From positions 62,001 to 126,000 of the forward strand of contig NZ_JAJISP010000005.1 in the NCBI RefSeq assembly GCF_022132145.1: a stretch of DNA of 64,000 nt, written 5' to 3'. Each line of letters starts with the position of its first letter. Within the stretch, counting starts at the first letter, position 1. The notes beneath the pieces are model-generated. The model had not been told where the DNA came from and searched no databases. It was given only the letters and a program-made list of their open reading frames with translations. This stretch comes from Pseudomonas sp. MMS21 TM103. GTDB lineage: Bacteria > Pseudomonadota > Gammaproteobacteria > Pseudomonadales > Pseudomonadaceae. Below are positions 1 to 12,679 of this stretch, piece by piece. The position numbers and the translations under genes were made by a program.

Positions 1-331
1 ATTCGGCGGTCGAGCCTGGAGTGACGATAAACTGCGCCCCGGCCTCCTCGGCGGCGGCGAGCATCTGCAGGTCGAGTACGGTACCCGCGCCCACACAGAG
101 TTCGGGCCGCTGCTCGCGCAGCAGGCGAATGGCGGTGAGGCCATGCACCGAACGCAAGGTGATCTCCAGTACCGTAAGGCCACCGGCCGCCAGCGCATCG
201 GCCAATGGCAGGATGTCCGCCTCGCGGGCAATGGTGATCACCGGCATGATCCGCGCACGGGCACAGAGGCTGTCGATCTGGGCGATTTTTTCGGCCATGC
301 GGGCGTGCTGGCTGTTGTCGTTAGTCGTCAT
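1..331 (-). CDS. eda: KDPG aldolase (Eda), N-terminal part, cut by window edge
   Basis: Cleaves 2-keto-3-deoxy-6-phosphogluconate to pyruvate and glyceraldehyde-3-phosphate, the last Entner-Doudoroff step, in the cytoplasm. About 110 residues are visible on the minus strand, reading leftward from ATG at 331 (starts MTTNDNSQHARMAEKI). The family motifs EITLRS (around residue 65) and VGAGTV (about residue 90) are present, followed by IVTPGS. The Schiff-base lysine lies beyond the window. It follows pgl by 19 bp and is the third gene of zwf-pgl-eda, so it is probably under HexR control through the site upstream of zwf. The identification rests on motifs plus position. Confidence 0.93.
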   Translation of the reverse strand, partial: MTTNDNSQHARMAEKIAQIDSLCARARIMPVITIAREADILPLADALAAGGLTVLEITLRSVHGLTAIRLLREQRPELCVGAGTVLDLQMLAAAEEAGAQFIVTPGSTAE

Positions 332-350
332 ATCGGCTGCTCCATCGGCC

Positions 351-1050
351 CTAGGGGCACCAGTAAATCTCAAGAGGGGAATGCAAAAATGCGCGCACCG
401 GCATGCTCGCCGCCTCGCCCACAGCCAACGCTGCGGCCAGGGTCTTGAGCTTGCCCTGGCCCTGCAGGGCCAGCAGTGGCAAACGTGCAGAAGTCAGTAG
501 CGGCAAGGTCATGCTCAGGCGCTGATGCGGCACGCTGGGCGCCAGCATCGGCAGGCAGCGGCGCGGGCAGTCAGGCTGCAAGGCGTCGTGCAGATGCGGG
601 CTGTTGGGAAACAGCGAAGCGGTATGGCCGTCATCGCCCATGCCCAGCACCAGCACATCGATCGGCGGCAACTCGGCCAAAGCCTGATCGGCTTTTAGCG
701 CCGCTTGCTGCAAGTCGGCAGCCGGCTGATACAGGCCGACAAAACGCGCGGCGGCGGCCGGCCCGCATAACAGGTGGCGACGCAGCAGACCTTCGTTGCT
801 ATCAGGGTGGGCGACCGGCACCCAACGTTCGTCCGCCAGGCTGATCACGACCTGCGCCCAGTCCAGTGGCTGCTGCGCCAGTTGCTCGAAAAAGGCGATC
901 GGGCTGCGCCCACCGGACACCACCAGGGTCGCTCGCCCCTGGGTTTCGATCGCCACGCGCAGCGTCTCGGCGACCGCCTGGGCCAGGGCCTTGGCCAGCT
1001 GCGCCGGATTGCTCAGGCTGCGAGCCAGCACACCCGTGGGTAAATCGAGA

Positions 1051-1064
<14 letters not shown>
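351..1064 (-). CDS. pgl: 6-phosphogluconolactonase
   Basis: Hydrolyses 6-phosphogluconolactone to 6-phosphogluconate, between Zwf and Edd. The product is 237 residues, the usual length of the DevB/SOL-type bacterial lactonase. Visible motifs are [14 protein letters not shown] near residue 48, LADERWVP near 76 and [13 protein letters not shown] near 141; the last is the glucosamine-6-phosphate-isomerase-like active-site loop. The start overlaps the zwf stop by 14 bp, which suggests translational coupling. eda follows 19 bp downstream. Confidence 0.95.
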
Positions 1065-2520
<1,456 letters not shown>

Positions 2521-2587
2521 GATGTTGGTTCTTTTATCAAGTTAAGCTAGAAATACCCTGTCATTCGGATTTTATCAAGGCCATATG

Positions 2588-2602
2588 TTGTAATAAAAAC
2601 AA
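2588..2602. promoter_or_regulatory. HexR operator, zwf/hexR intergenic region
   Basis: TTGT-N7-ACAA, extended to GTTGT/ACAAC at 2587-2603. This matches the HexR consensus TTGT-N7/8-ACAA described in P. putida. It sits between the divergent zwf and hexR starts (68 and 91 bp away). The same pattern recurs twice between edd and gap. Confidence 0.8.
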
Positions 2603-2693
2603 CATTTTGCTAAAAAACACTTTCTAGTGGTAGCCCCTTGAACCCATCAGTACGATAGGCCAGCAATTTCAGTGCAGGCTTAGGAAGAAAAAA

Positions 2694-3563
2694 ATGGATC
2701 GCGTGCGAAACCTTCTGGAACAGATCCAGGGTCGACTCGACAGCCTGAACAAGGCCGAGCGCAAAGTCGCCGAGGTGATTCTGCGCAACCCGCAGCAAGC
2801 CACCCGCCTGAGCATCGCCGCACTGGCGCAAGCCGCCCTGGTCAGCGAACCGACGGTCAACCGCTTCTGCCGTTCGTTCGGCGTCAGTGGCTACCCCGAG
2901 CTGAAAATGCAGCTGGCGCAGAGCCTGGCCAGCGGCGCCGCCTACGTCAGCCGCGCAGTGGAAGCCGACGACGCCCCCGAAGCCTATACCCGCAAGATCT
3001 TCGGCAGCGCGATCGCCTCGCTGGACAGCGCCTGCCAATCCCTCGACCCGCAACTGGTTAGCCGCGCGGTCGACCTGCTGATCCAGGCCCGGCAGATCCA
3101 CTTCTTCGGCCTTGGCGCGTCGGCGCCGGTGGCCCTGGATGCCCAGCACAAATTCTTCCGTTTCAACCTGGCGGTATCGGCCCACGCCGATGTCCTGATG
3201 CAACGCATGCTGGCCTCGGTGGCGCACACCGGCGACCTGTTTGTGATCATCTCCTACACCGGACGCACCCGCGAACTGGTGGAAGTGGCACGCCTGGCCC
3301 GGGAAAACGGTGCCTCGGTGCTCGGCCTGACCGCCGCCGACTCGCCACTGGCCAAGGCCAGTACCCTGAGCCTGAACATCCCGCTACCAGAAGACACCGA
3401 CATATACATGCCGATGACCTCGCGGATCATCCAGCTCACCGTGCTCGACGTATTGGCCACCGGCATGACCCTGCGCCGCGGCGTGGACTTCCAACCGCAC
3501 CTGCGCAAGATCAAGGAAAGCCTCAATGCCAGCCGCTATCCGCTGGACGAGGAACCGAGCTGA
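2694..3563 (+). CDS. hexR: HexR, RpiR-family repressor of central glucose metabolism
   Basis: Transcription repressor whose known effector is KDPG. It is 289 residues, with an N-terminal RpiR helix-turn-helix (about 1-77, including [19 protein letters not shown]) and a C-terminal SIS sugar-phosphate-binding domain (about 125-265) with [11 protein letters not shown] and ISYTGRTRE motifs. The start is supported by an AGGAAG ribosome-binding site. It is divergent from zwf, the classical pseudomonad arrangement, with an operator in the shared region. Expected targets visible here are zwf-pgl-eda, edd-glk-gltR-gtrS and gap. Confidence 0.95.
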   Translation: MDRVRNLLEQIQGRLDSLNKAERKVAEVILRNPQQATRLSIAALAQAALVSEPTVNRFCRSFGVSGYPELKMQLAQSLASGAAYVSRAVEADDAPEAYTRKIFGSAIASLDSACQSLDPQLVSRAVDLLIQARQIHFFGLGASAPVALDAQHKFFRFNLAVSAHADVLMQRMLASVAHTGDLFVIISYTGRTRELVEVARLARENGASVLGLTAADSPLAKASTLSLNIPLPEDTDIYMPMTSRIIQLTVLDVLATGMTLRRGVDFQPHLRKIKESLNASRYPLDEEPS

Positions 3564-3592
3564 TCCACGGCTGAACAACCTGCAATCCACTG

Positions 3593-4498
3593 CTATCCCA
3601 ACCGTGCCTGCAACTCCAGCACGGCCTCCTCGCCCGGCTTGAGGATCAGGCTGTCGGCGCCGCAACTGGCGGCTTCGACACAGACAAAACCCAGCGCCTC
3701 GCGCCAGCCGACATCGGTCAAGGGCCGACTGCCGGGATGCCAGACCACACTGTTGGCGCCGCCGCGAGTGTCGACCAGCAGACGCCGCTGCCAGGCCAGA
3801 TCCTGCACCTGGACGAGCGCGCCGTGGCGAAAAATCCGGTGACAGCCATCCTCGATGCGCAGCTCGCCCTGCTGCCGGCACTCAGCTCGCGCCAGCAAAT
3901 CCCGGCCTACAGCGCCATCCAGCCCCAGCAGCGCCACCCGCGCGACATCGCTGATGCGCCAATAGGCGTGCAAGGCCTGACTGAGCTGACAGGACTCGCT
4001 GTCTTGATGAGAGGTGCGCAGACGCAGCCGCATCTGCTCGCCCAGCTCGGCTTCCAGGGTCACCCGCCAGTCGCACAGCTCCAGCTGCCAGGTCAGGCGC
4101 ATGCCCTGCTCGTCCACCTCGCTGCCGAGCAAGTGCCAGTCACTCAGCCGCGCCCAGCCGTGGGACGGCCAACCACTCTCGCCGGGATGGCGACCGAACC
4201 AGGGCCAGCACACCGGCACCCCACCGCGAATCGCCCCGCCGCGCGGCCAATGACTGGCGCACCACAACCAGGGGCGCTGACCATGTGGCTGGAAATGCAG
4301 CAATTGGCCGCCCTGGCGACTGAACACCGCCTGAAAACGTGAATGCTCGATCAGCAGCAACTCACGCTCCTGATGGGTCACCCAGCGCAGGCCTTGCCCG
4401 GTGGACGACAGAAACAACCCGGCCAGGGGATGCTCTGCAGCAGCCCCCGGCCGTGTTGTCGCCAGGCCGGACGAACGCCGCGGCTTAGCCGGCAGCAT
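3593..4498 (-). CDS. D-hexose-6-phosphate mutarotase / aldose 1-epimerase family (YeaD-like)
   Basis: Likely interconverts anomers of glucose or glucose-6-phosphate. The 301-residue product has YeaD-type motifs: FSRQGGQLLHFQPHGQRPWLW, GGAIRGGVPVCWPWFG near residue 100 and PGSRPLTDVGW near 265. The N-terminus is about 20 residues longer than I would expect and its ribosome-binding site is weak, so a later non-ATG start is possible. It lies 21 bp after the porin gene, at the end of the gts operon and convergent with hexR, the same place as the epimerase gene in P. putida. Confidence 0.88.
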   Translation of the reverse strand: MLPAKPRRSSGLATTRPGAAAEHPLAGLFLSSTGQGLRWVTHQERELLLIEHSRFQAVFSRQGGQLLHFQPHGQRPWLWCASHWPRGGAIRGGVPVCWPWFGRHPGESGWPSHGWARLSDWHLLGSEVDEQGMRLTWQLELCDWRVTLEAELGEQMRLRLRTSHQDSESCQLSQALHAYWRISDVARVALLGLDGAVGRDLLARAECRQQGELRIEDGCHRIFRHGALVQVQDLAWQRRLLVDTRGGANSVVWHPGSRPLTDVGWREALGFVCVEAASCGADSLILKPGEEAVLELQARLG

Positions 4499-4519
4499 CG
4501 ACCCGCTCGAAACAGGCGA

Positions 4520-5813
<1,294 letters not shown>

Positions 5814-5882
5814 GTGAAGTGCTGCGGAGAACCGCCGAAGCGACGGATGTTGTGAAACCCAGCGGCGCGCAGGCGCACCGCA

Positions 5883-7034
5883 CTAACCGGCCTTGAATTG
5901 GGCGACCTTGCGCTCAAGTGGTTGCGGCTTGCCCGGCAACAGGCGCTCGCCGGTCTTGGCGTCGAACAGCAGCACCTTGCTCGGATCGAACTGCAGCTCC
6001 AGGGTTTGCCCCACCTGCGGCGCATCGTCCGGGGCCAGGCGGCAGCAGACCTTGGTCTGGTTGAGCTCGACGAACACCAGGGTGTCCGGCCCGGTGGGTT
6101 CGATGACCTCGACCTCGGCTCGAATCGACGACTGATTGCGGCTTTCGGCCGTGGCCAGGAGGATCTGCTCTGGACGAATACCGAGGATCACCTCGCGATT
6201 CTCGAACCCCGCCTCCATCGCCCCCAGCGGCAGCTCGCAACGCGCCTGGCCGGAGTCGAGCAGGGCCAGCAACTGACCGTCGCGACGCTGCAAACGCAAG
6301 GGGATGAAGTTCATCGGTGGCGAGCCGATAAAGCTCGCCACGAACAGGTTGGCCGGGTCGTTGTAGATCTGCTTGGGGGTGCCGAACTGCTGGATGATGC
6401 CGTCCTTCATCACCGCCACCTTGTCGCCCAGGGTCATGGCTTCGATCTGGTCGTGGGTGACGTAGACCGTGGTGGTCTTCAGGCGCTGGTGCATCAGCTT
6501 GATCTCGGTGCGCATCTCCACCCGCAGCTTGGCGTCGAGATTCGACAGCGGCTCGTCGAACAGGTAGATTTTTGGCCGCCGCGCCAGCGCCCGGCCCATG
6601 GCCACGCGCTGCTGCTGGCCGCCGGATAGCTGGCCGGGCTTGCGCGCCAGCAGGTGCTCGATCTGCAGCAGTTTGGCCACCCGCGCCACTTCCGCCTCGA
6701 TGTCGGCCGGGGCCATCTTGCGCATCTTCAGGCCGAAGGCGATGTTGCCGTGCACGGTCATGGTCGGGTACAGCGCATAGGACTGAAAGACCATGGCGAT
6801 GTCACGGTCCTTGGGACCCATGCCGCTGATGTCCTGGCCGTCGACCAGGATGGCGCCGCCACTGATGTCCTCCAGGCCGGCGATGCAGTTCATCAGGGTG
6901 GATTTGCCGCAACCGGAAGGACCGACCAGGATCAGGAACTCGCCGGAGTCGATCGAGATCTCGATGTTTTTCAGGGTGTCCGCCAGGCCGCTGCCGTAGG
7001 ACTTGTTGACGTTACGCAGTTCGAGGGTTGCCAT
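5883..7034 (-). CDS. gtsD: glucose ABC importer ATP-binding protein (MalK/UgpC/MsmX type)
   Basis: ATPase that energises the GtsABC glucose importer at the inner membrane. It is 383 residues. Walker [10 protein letters not shown] is at 38-46, the signature LSGGQQQR near 134 and Walker B IYLFDEP near 155, with an H-loop in [15 protein letters not shown]. The C-terminal OB/TOBE regulatory region (about 240-383) includes LGIRPEQI. It follows gtsC by 10 bp, and the porin gene is next. Confidence 0.95.
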   Translation of the reverse strand: MATLELRNVNKSYGSGLADTLKNIEISIDSGEFLILVGPSGCGKSTLMNCIAGLEDISGGAILVDGQDISGMGPKDRDIAMVFQSYALYPTMTVHGNIAFGLKMRKMAPADIEAEVARVAKLLQIEHLLARKPGQLSGGQQQRVAMGRALARRPKIYLFDEPLSNLDAKLRVEMRTEIKLMHQRLKTTTVYVTHDQIEAMTLGDKVAVMKDGIIQQFGTPKQIYNDPANLFVASFIGSPPMNFIPLRLQRRDGQLLALLDSGQARCELPLGAMEAGFENREVILGIRPEQILLATAESRNQSSIRAEVEVIEPTGPDTLVFVELNQTKVCCRLAPDDAPQVGQTLELQFDPSKVLLFDAKTGERLLPGKPQPLERKVAQFKAG

Positions 7035-7044
7035 TGTTGTTACC

Positions 7045-7881
7045 TCAGCCTTTGACGGCGCCGGCAGTCAGCCCGCGCAGGAAATATTTGCCGGCCAGTA
7101 CGTAGACCACCAGGGTTGGCAGCCCGGCGATCATCGCCGCGGCCATGTCGACGTTGTATTCCTTGGCCCCGGTGCTGGTGTTGACCAGGTTGTTCAGGGC
7201 CACGGTGATCGGCTGGGTATCGCCGCTGGCGAACACCACGCCGAACAGGAAGTCGTTCCAGATCTGGGTGAACTGCCAGATCAGGCAGACCATGATGATC
7301 GGGGTCGACATGGGCAGCAGGATGCGGCCGAAGATGGTGAAGAAGCCCGCGCCATCCAGGCGCGCCGCCCGTACCAGGGCATCTGGGATGCTCACGTAGT
7401 AGTTGCGGAAGAACAGCGTGGTGAAGGCCATGCCGTAGACCACATGGATCAGCACCAGACCGCTGGTGGTGTTGGCCAGGCCGAGCTGGCCGATGGTGAA
7501 GGACGCCGGCAGCAGCACCACCTGGAACGGCAGGAAACAGCCGAACAGCAGCAGGCCGAAGAACAGTTGCGAACCGCGGAAACGCCACATGGCCAGTACA
7601 TAACCGTTCAACGCGCCGATCACGGTGGAGATCAGCACCGCCGGAATGGTGATCTTCACCGAGTTCCAGAAGTAGCCGCCGACCCCGTCCCAGGCCTTCA
7701 GCCAGCCGATGGCGGTGAACACCTCGGGCCAGGACAGCAGGTTGCCGGTGCGGATGTCTTCCGGGCTCTTGAAACTGGTCAGCAACATGATGATCAGCGG
7801 GATCAGATAGACCGCGCAGGCGGCTAACAGGGTGGCGTAGATCGCCACGCGGCTCAGGCTGAGCGGGGAACGGCTAGTCAT
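7045..7881 (-). CDS. gtsC: glucose ABC importer permease GtsC
   Basis: Inner-membrane permease of the MalG type. It is 278 residues with about six hydrophobic segments. The cytoplasmic EAA-like loop that contacts the ATPase is YVSIPDALVRAARLDGAGFFTIFGRILLP (split by its conserved ARLDGAG core near residue 168). Its start overlaps the gtsB stop by 8 bp (7874-7881), indicating coupled translation. It ends 10 bp before gtsD. Confidence 0.94.
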   Translation of the reverse strand: MTSRSPLSLSRVAIYATLLAACAVYLIPLIIMLLTSFKSPEDIRTGNLLSWPEVFTAIGWLKAWDGVGGYFWNSVKITIPAVLISTVIGALNGYVLAMWRFRGSQLFFGLLLFGCFLPFQVVLLPASFTIGQLGLANTTSGLVLIHVVYGMAFTTLFFRNYYVSIPDALVRAARLDGAGFFTIFGRILLPMSTPIIMVCLIWQFTQIWNDFLFGVVFASGDTQPITVALNNLVNTSTGAKEYNVDMAAAMIAGLPTLVVYVLAGKYFLRGLTAGAVKG

Positions 7882-8782
7882 GGCGCTTGCCTCGCAGTTC
7901 GGAGTACAGGTACGGCACCAGGATCGCCAGCACCGCGCCGAGCATCAGGATCGCACTGGCGGCGCCGAGGCCCATCTGGCCGCGAGTGAAGGTGTGGGCA
8001 TACATGAACATCGCCGGCAGATCCGAGGAGTAGCCGGGGCCGCCGGCGGTCATCGAGGCGACCAGGTCGAAGCTCTTGATGGCAATGTGCGAGAGGATCA
8101 TCAGGGCGCTGAAGAACACCGGACCGAGGCTCGGCAGGACGATGCGCAGGTAGATGTTCGGCAGGCTGGCGCCATCGACCTGGGCGGCGCGAATGATCGA
8201 CTGATCGACCCCGCGCAAACCGGCGAGAAACAGCGCCATGACGAAGCCAGAGGACTGCCAGACTGCCGCGATTACCAGGCAGTAGACCACCCGATCCGGG
8301 TCCACCAGCCAGTCGAAACGAAAGCCTTCCCAGCCCCAGTCGCGGAGCATCTTGTCGATCCCCAGGCCGGGATTGAGCAGCCATTTCCAGGCGGTGCCGG
8401 TGACGATCATCGACAGCGCCATGGGATAGAGGAAAATGGTGCGGATAAAGCCTTCGCGGCGGATGCGCTGATCCAGCAGCACCGCCAGCAGCACACCGAC
8501 CACCAGACTGATGCCGATGAACAGGCCGCCGAAGACCAGCAGGTTCTGGCTCGCTACCCACCAGCGGTCGTTACCCCACAAGCGTGCATATTGCTGCAGG
8601 CCAACCCAGGAATAGCTGGGCATGAAGCGCGAGCTGGTGAACGACAGCGCAAAGGTCCAGAGGATGTAGCCGTAGAAACCGATCAGGATGATCAGCATGC
8701 TCGGCGCCAACACCAGCTTGGGCAGCCAGCGTTGCAGCGCATCGAGCGGTGAGGCCTTGGTAAAAACCGCGATTGAACTCAT
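7874..8782 (-). CDS. gtsB: glucose ABC importer permease GtsB
   Basis: MalF-type inner-membrane permease, 302 residues from the chosen start. An upstream ATG at 8827 would add 15 residues, but ATG at 8782 (MSSIAVFTKASPLDAL) has a good GGAGA ribosome-binding site and matches known GtsB N-termini. There are about six membrane segments and an EAA-type loop, AAQVDGASLPNIYLRIVLP near residue 213. A 271-bp gap with hairpins separates it from gtsA, although the two genes should be co-transcribed. Confidence 0.93.
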   Translation of the reverse strand: MSSIAVFTKASPLDALQRWLPKLVLAPSMLIILIGFYGYILWTFALSFTSSRFMPSYSWVGLQQYARLWGNDRWWVASQNLLVFGGLFIGISLVVGVLLAVLLDQRIRREGFIRTIFLYPMALSMIVTGTAWKWLLNPGLGIDKMLRDWGWEGFRFDWLVDPDRVVYCLVIAAVWQSSGFVMALFLAGLRGVDQSIIRAAQVDGASLPNIYLRIVLPSLGPVFFSALMILSHIAIKSFDLVASMTAGGPGYSSDLPAMFMYAHTFTRGQMGLGAASAILMLGAVLAILVPYLYSELRGKRHD

Positions 8783-8842
8783 AAGACTCTCCAGAATGTA
8801 GCGATGACGCATGAAACTGCCCCGCAATGCCGGTCACGCGTA

Positions 8843-8876
8843 GGGCGGATTCAGGAGCGCAGCGAACAATCCGCCC
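8843..8876. repeat. REP-like inverted repeat between gtsA and gtsB
   Basis: GGGCGGATT at 8843-8851 pairs perfectly with AATCCGCCC at 8868-8876 around a 16-nt loop, preceded by GTA. It resembles other GTAGGG-type palindromes in this window (for example 57654-57867). In an intercistronic position it could stabilise the upstream gtsA mRNA. Confidence 0.65.
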
Positions 8877-9024
8877 CCTCGACCCATACTGCTGGCGTAC
8901 TGCGTCACCAGACGCCCTGCGGACCGCGATCCACTGCGAAAAACCTGAATTTCGGCACGACCGATCCCGTGGCGCGCGCCGGAGGGCATGCGCCTGGGAT
9001 AGGCAGGTCAAACGTGCGGGGTTA

Positions 9025-9042
9025 CCGCCGGCGCACCGGCGG
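9025..9042 (-). promoter_or_regulatory. GC hairpin just after gtsA stop
   Basis: CCGCCGG/CCGGCGG, a perfect 7-bp stem with a CGCA loop, lies 11 bp beyond the gtsA stop on the minus strand. It has no U-tract, so an mRNA-stabilising or attenuating element between the abundant binding protein and the permeases is more likely than a full terminator. Confidence 0.55.
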
Positions 9043-9053
9043 CCGGGACTGAC

Positions 9054-10307
9054 TTACTGCACGGCCTGGATAGCCGCGGCCAACTGCTGGGCAGCCTTCT
9101 TCGGATCGGCTTCGGGGTCGTTGAAGAAGTTGGTCACCACGTCGAACACCGCGCCCTGCACATAGCTGGAGGCGGCCATGCCGTGGGCCAGGCTCGGTTG
9201 CAGACCGCCGCTGGCGGCGGCTTCCTTGAAGTCGAGCATGGACTGCTGCGCGCAAGCATCGAAGCTGCTCATGTCCATATCCGTACGCACCGGGATCGAG
9301 CCCTTGCTCTGGTTGAAGAATTGCTGGAACTCAGGCGCCATGATGGTGCGCGCCAGGTCTTCCTGGGCCTTGCGATTTTCCGCATCGCTCAACTTGAACA
9401 TCGCCAGGGAGTCGATGTTGTAGGCGAAGCTGCCCTGGGTGCCGGGGAACGGCAGGCACTGATAGTCCTTTCCGGCGACCTTGCCGGCAGCGGTCCACTC
9501 GCTCTTGGCCCAGTCACCCATGATCTGCATGCCGGCCTTGCCGTTGATCACCATGGCGGTGGCGCTGTTCCAGTCGCGCCCTGCGGCATTGGCATCGACA
9601 TAACCGTGGAGTTTTTGCAGGGCGGCGAATACCTCAACCATCTTGGCGCTGGTCAGCACGCTTTCGTCCAGGTCGACGAAGGCCTTGCTGAAGTCCTCGG
9701 GACCGAGCACGGCGAAGGCCAGATCCTCGAACACGGTGCTGTCCTGCCAGGGCTGGCCGCCATGGGCCAGGGGCATGAAGCCGGCGGCCTTGAGCTTGTC
9801 GGCGGCGACGAAGAATTCGTCGAGGGTAGTCGGCGCAGTGGCGCCGGCTTTGGCAAACACCTCGGGATTGATCCACAACCAGTTGACCCGGTGCACGTTG
9901 ACCGGGACCGCCACGTAATGGCCGCCGAACTGCATCACCTCGATCACCTGCGGCGGCAGCAATGTATCCCACTGCTGCTGCTTGGCGACATCGTCGAGGT
10001 CGGCGAGCAAGCCCAGCTCGCCCCACTCCTGAATGTCCGGCCCCTTGATCTGCGCGGCGGCAGGCGGGTTGCCGGAAACCGCGCGGGTTTTGAGCACGGT
10101 CATGGCCGCTTCACCACCACCGCCGGCGACGGCAAAGTCTTTCCAGGTGTGACCCTGGTCTTCGATGAGTTTCTGCAGGGTATCGACGGCGCGCTTTTCG
10201 CCACCGGAGGTCCACCAATGCAGGACTTCGACTTCCCCGGCAAGGGCTGTCAGGGGCAGCAGATAAGCGAGGGACACAGCAGTGGCCAGGCGAGAGATCG
10301 CATTCAT
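9054..10307 (-). CDS. gtsA: periplasmic glucose-binding protein GtsA
   Basis: Solute-binding component of the glucose ABC importer. It is 417 residues with a signal peptide of about 23 residues (ending [10 protein letters not shown]). The mature start [16 protein letters not shown] is characteristic of the MalE-like sugar-binding family, and [20 protein letters not shown] appears in the C-terminal half. It is first in the gts operon, with a 160-bp leader after the divergently placed sensor gene block. A CA-rich Hfq/Crc site overlaps its translation initiation region. Confidence 0.95.
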   Translation of the reverse strand: MNAISRLATAVSLAYLLPLTALAGEVEVLHWWTSGGEKRAVDTLQKLIEDQGHTWKDFAVAGGGGEAAMTVLKTRAVSGNPPAAAQIKGPDIQEWGELGLLADLDDVAKQQQWDTLLPPQVIEVMQFGGHYVAVPVNVHRVNWLWINPEVFAKAGATAPTTLDEFFVAADKLKAAGFMPLAHGGQPWQDSTVFEDLAFAVLGPEDFSKAFVDLDESVLTSAKMVEVFAALQKLHGYVDANAAGRDWNSATAMVINGKAGMQIMGDWAKSEWTAAGKVAGKDYQCLPFPGTQGSFAYNIDSLAMFKLSDAENRKAQEDLARTIMAPEFQQFFNQSKGSIPVRTDMDMSSFDACAQQSMLDFKEAAASGGLQPSLAHGMAASSYVQGAVFDVVTNFFNDPEADPKKAAQQLAAAIQAVQ

Positions 10308-10319
10308 GAGCAGGTTCCT

Positions 10320-10333
10320 TTCTTGTTGTTATT
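10320..10333 (-). promoter_or_regulatory. Crc/Hfq-type CA motif in the gtsA leader
   Basis: The minus-strand transcript reads AATAACAACAAGAA directly upstream of the AGGAACC ribosome-binding site of gtsA. This matches the AAnAAnAA consensus for Hfq/Crc repression. gtsA is a known type of Crc target in pseudomonads, so uptake of glucose is likely repressed when organic acids are present. Confidence 0.65.
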
Positions 10334-10467
10334 CACGGGCAAGTCTGGTGCTTGCGCTGGAATCGAGTCTAACCAAGGCCGGGTGTCCGGCGGGTAACGA
10401 AGGGATGCGGGAAAGTCACAGACTGGTTACAAAGTACGCACACCGCAGGGTGCGCCCTGCGCCCCCA

Positions 10468-11913
10468 TCATCGCGGCAGACGCAGGGTCACTCGCAGGCC
10501 GCCCTCGCGCAGGTTGCACAGGCTCAGTTCGCCGCCGTGGCTGTGGGCGATGTTGCGTGCGATACCCAGGCCCAGGCCGTAACCCTGCTGCTGTCCGGCC
10601 AGGCGAAAGTGCGGTTCGAACACCTGCTCCAGGCGCTGCTCGGGCACCCCAGGCCCCTCGTCATCGACGTGCAGGACGAAGGCCTGGCCATCGTCCTCGA
10701 TATGCAGGTGGGCGTTTTGTCCGTACTTCAGGGCGTTGTCCACCAGGTTACCGATGCAGCGTTTGAGTGCCAGGGGTTTACCGGGATAGGCCGCGCCCGC
10801 CTGGCCATCCAGGGTCACCCGACCATTGCCGGCCGGTGCCAGGTACGGCTCGACCACGTAATGGAGCAACTGGTTGATGTCGACCGGCTCGATATTCTCG
10901 TGAATGTCGGTGTCCTTGACGCACTGCAGGGCGCCCTTGACCAGCATCTCCAGCTCGTCCAGATCACGGCTGAACTTGGCCTGCACGGCCTCGTCGTCGA
11001 GCAGCTCGACACGCAGACGCAGGCGCGTGATGGGCGTGCGCAGGTCATGGGAAATGGCGCTGAACAACTGGCTGCGCTCGCGCAGGTAGCGACCGATACG
11101 CTCGCGCATGGCGTTGAACGCACGACTGACCTCGACCACCTCGCTGCCACCGGCCTCGGGCAGCGGCTCGACCTCGCTACCCAGGGACATATCCCGCGCC
11201 GCCAGTGCCAGGCGCTTGAGCGGGCGGCTCTGCCAGTGCACCAGTACGCCGATGAACAGCAGCAGAAAACTGCTGGTGAGGATGATGAACCACAGTTGCT
11301 GCAGCGGCAGGCCCTGTTGCTCCAGGCCGGCATAGGGCTCGGGCAGCAGCGAGGCGAGGTATAACCACTCCCCCGGAGCGATCTGGATCTGCGTCACCAG
11401 TACCGGCGGATTGAGCGGCTCCAGGCTCAAGGCGTAATGCGCCCAGGAACGCGGCAGTTCGTCGAGCTTCAGGGCGCTATTGAAGATGCGCAAATCGTCT
11501 GGACTGACAAACTGCACCAGCAGGTCCAGATCCTTGCCCAGGCGCTCGCGCAGGCTGGCATCGACCGCATCGAGCACCGCGCGCTTGCGCGGGGTTTCCG
11601 GCAGCACCTGCATACTCAGGGGCTTGTCGTTGAGCGAGACGAAGAAACGCGTGCCACCCATATTGCGCAGTTGGTCGAGGACCAGGGGCCGGTAGCCCAG
11701 GGGCAAGGAGCGGAAATAGCTGACGCTGGCGGCCATTGACTGCGCCAGGCTGCGCGAGCTGGCAAGCAAGCCTTCCATCTGACTGGCGCGCAACTGCGAA
11801 ACCCAGATCAGGCTCGACAGCGCCTGGGCCAGCAACACCACCAGCAGGGTCAGCAGCAACATGCGCCCGAGCAGCGAGCGCGGCACCGGCAGCAGCTTGC
11901 GCAGGCTAAACAT
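10468..11913 (-). CDS. gtrS: GtrS sensor histidine kinase (glucose transport two-component system)
   Basis: Membrane sensor kinase that phosphorylates GltR; homologues sense 2-ketogluconate/6-phosphogluconate. It is 481 residues: TM1 about 16-38, a periplasmic sensor domain about 39-208, TM2 about 209-228, then HAMP. The H-box is SAISHDLRTPITRL near 285, the N-box NLVDNALKYG near 393, and the G-boxes DEGPG and GYGLGLGIA. The start overlaps the gltR stop by 8 bp. It is last in edd-glk-gltR-gtrS. Confidence 0.93.
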   Translation of the reverse strand: MFSLRKLLPVPRSLLGRMLLLTLLVVLLAQALSSLIWVSQLRASQMEGLLASSRSLAQSMAASVSYFRSLPLGYRPLVLDQLRNMGGTRFFVSLNDKPLSMQVLPETPRKRAVLDAVDASLRERLGKDLDLLVQFVSPDDLRIFNSALKLDELPRSWAHYALSLEPLNPPVLVTQIQIAPGEWLYLASLLPEPYAGLEQQGLPLQQLWFIILTSSFLLLFIGVLVHWQSRPLKRLALAARDMSLGSEVEPLPEAGGSEVVEVSRAFNAMRERIGRYLRERSQLFSAISHDLRTPITRLRLRVELLDDEAVQAKFSRDLDELEMLVKGALQCVKDTDIHENIEPVDINQLLHYVVEPYLAPAGNGRVTLDGQAGAAYPGKPLALKRCIGNLVDNALKYGQNAHLHIEDDGQAFVLHVDDEGPGVPEQRLEQVFEPHFRLAGQQQGYGLGLGIARNIAHSHGGELSLCNLREGGLRVTLRLPR

Positions 11914-12634
11914 GGTTATGGGGGGTGACCGCCGCGGCCAACTGGTAACCGCTGCCGCGCACGGTGCGGATCAGTCGTGCCGGCTTGCCGGTATCGCGCA
12001 GGCGCTGGCGCAAGCGGCTGACCGCCATGTCGACGATACGCTCCAGCGGCATCACCTCGCGGCCGCGGGTGGCATTGCCGATGGTATCGCGGTCGAGGAT
12101 CTGTTGCGGGTGATCGAGAAACAGCTTGAGCAGGGCGAAGTCGGCGCCGGAGAGGATCACCTCCTCGCCGTCTTCATGGAACAGCCGGTGGCTGACCATG
12201 TCCAGACGCCACTCATCGAACGCCAGCACCTCGCTGCCGCGCTCCTGGGTGAAATGCGCACGGCGCAGTAGCGCCTTGATCCGCGCCAGCAACTCGCGCG
12301 GGCTGAACGGCTTGCCCAGGTAATCGTCGGCGCCCAACTCCAGACCAATGACCCGGTCGGTCTCATCGGAACTGGCGGTGAGCATGATGATCGGCACCTG
12401 GGCAAAACGCTGATGCTCGCGCACCCAGCGGCACAGGCTGAAACCATCCTCGTCGGGCAGCATCACATCGAGAATTACCAGATCCGCCGACTCGGCACAC
12501 AGGGCCTGGCGAAAGCCGGCACCATCGCCGACGGTGCGCACCTGAAAGCCGGCACGGCTCAGGTAGGTGTGCAGCAGTTCGCGAATTTCCTGGTCGTCGT
12601 CGACCAGCAGAATCGATTTTCCGGGCTGGCTCAT
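11906..12634 (-). CDS. gltR: GltR response regulator, OmpR family
   Basis: DNA-binding regulator of the gts/porin genes. It is 242 residues, with a receiver domain (about 5-118: LVDDDQE, phospho-acceptor Asp in LVILDVMLPDEDG, and a TASS/K switch region) and a C-terminal winged helix with HPQQILDRDTI and VDMAVSRLRQRLRD. It is coupled to gtrS by an 8-bp overlap. A 78-bp gap with a hairpin separates it from glk. Confidence 0.93.
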   Translation of the reverse strand: MSQPGKSILLVDDDQEIRELLHTYLSRAGFQVRTVGDGAGFRQALCAESADLVILDVMLPDEDGFSLCRWVREHQRFAQVPIIMLTASSDETDRVIGLELGADDYLGKPFSPRELLARIKALLRRAHFTQERGSEVLAFDEWRLDMVSHRLFHEDGEEVILSGADFALLKLFLDHPQQILDRDTIGNATRGREVMPLERIVDMAVSRLRQRLRDTGKPARLIRTVRGSGYQLAAAVTPHNHV

Positions 12635-12679
12635 GGTCCGCCGTCCTTATTCTTGTTGGGGTAACGCGCTTGAGACCCT

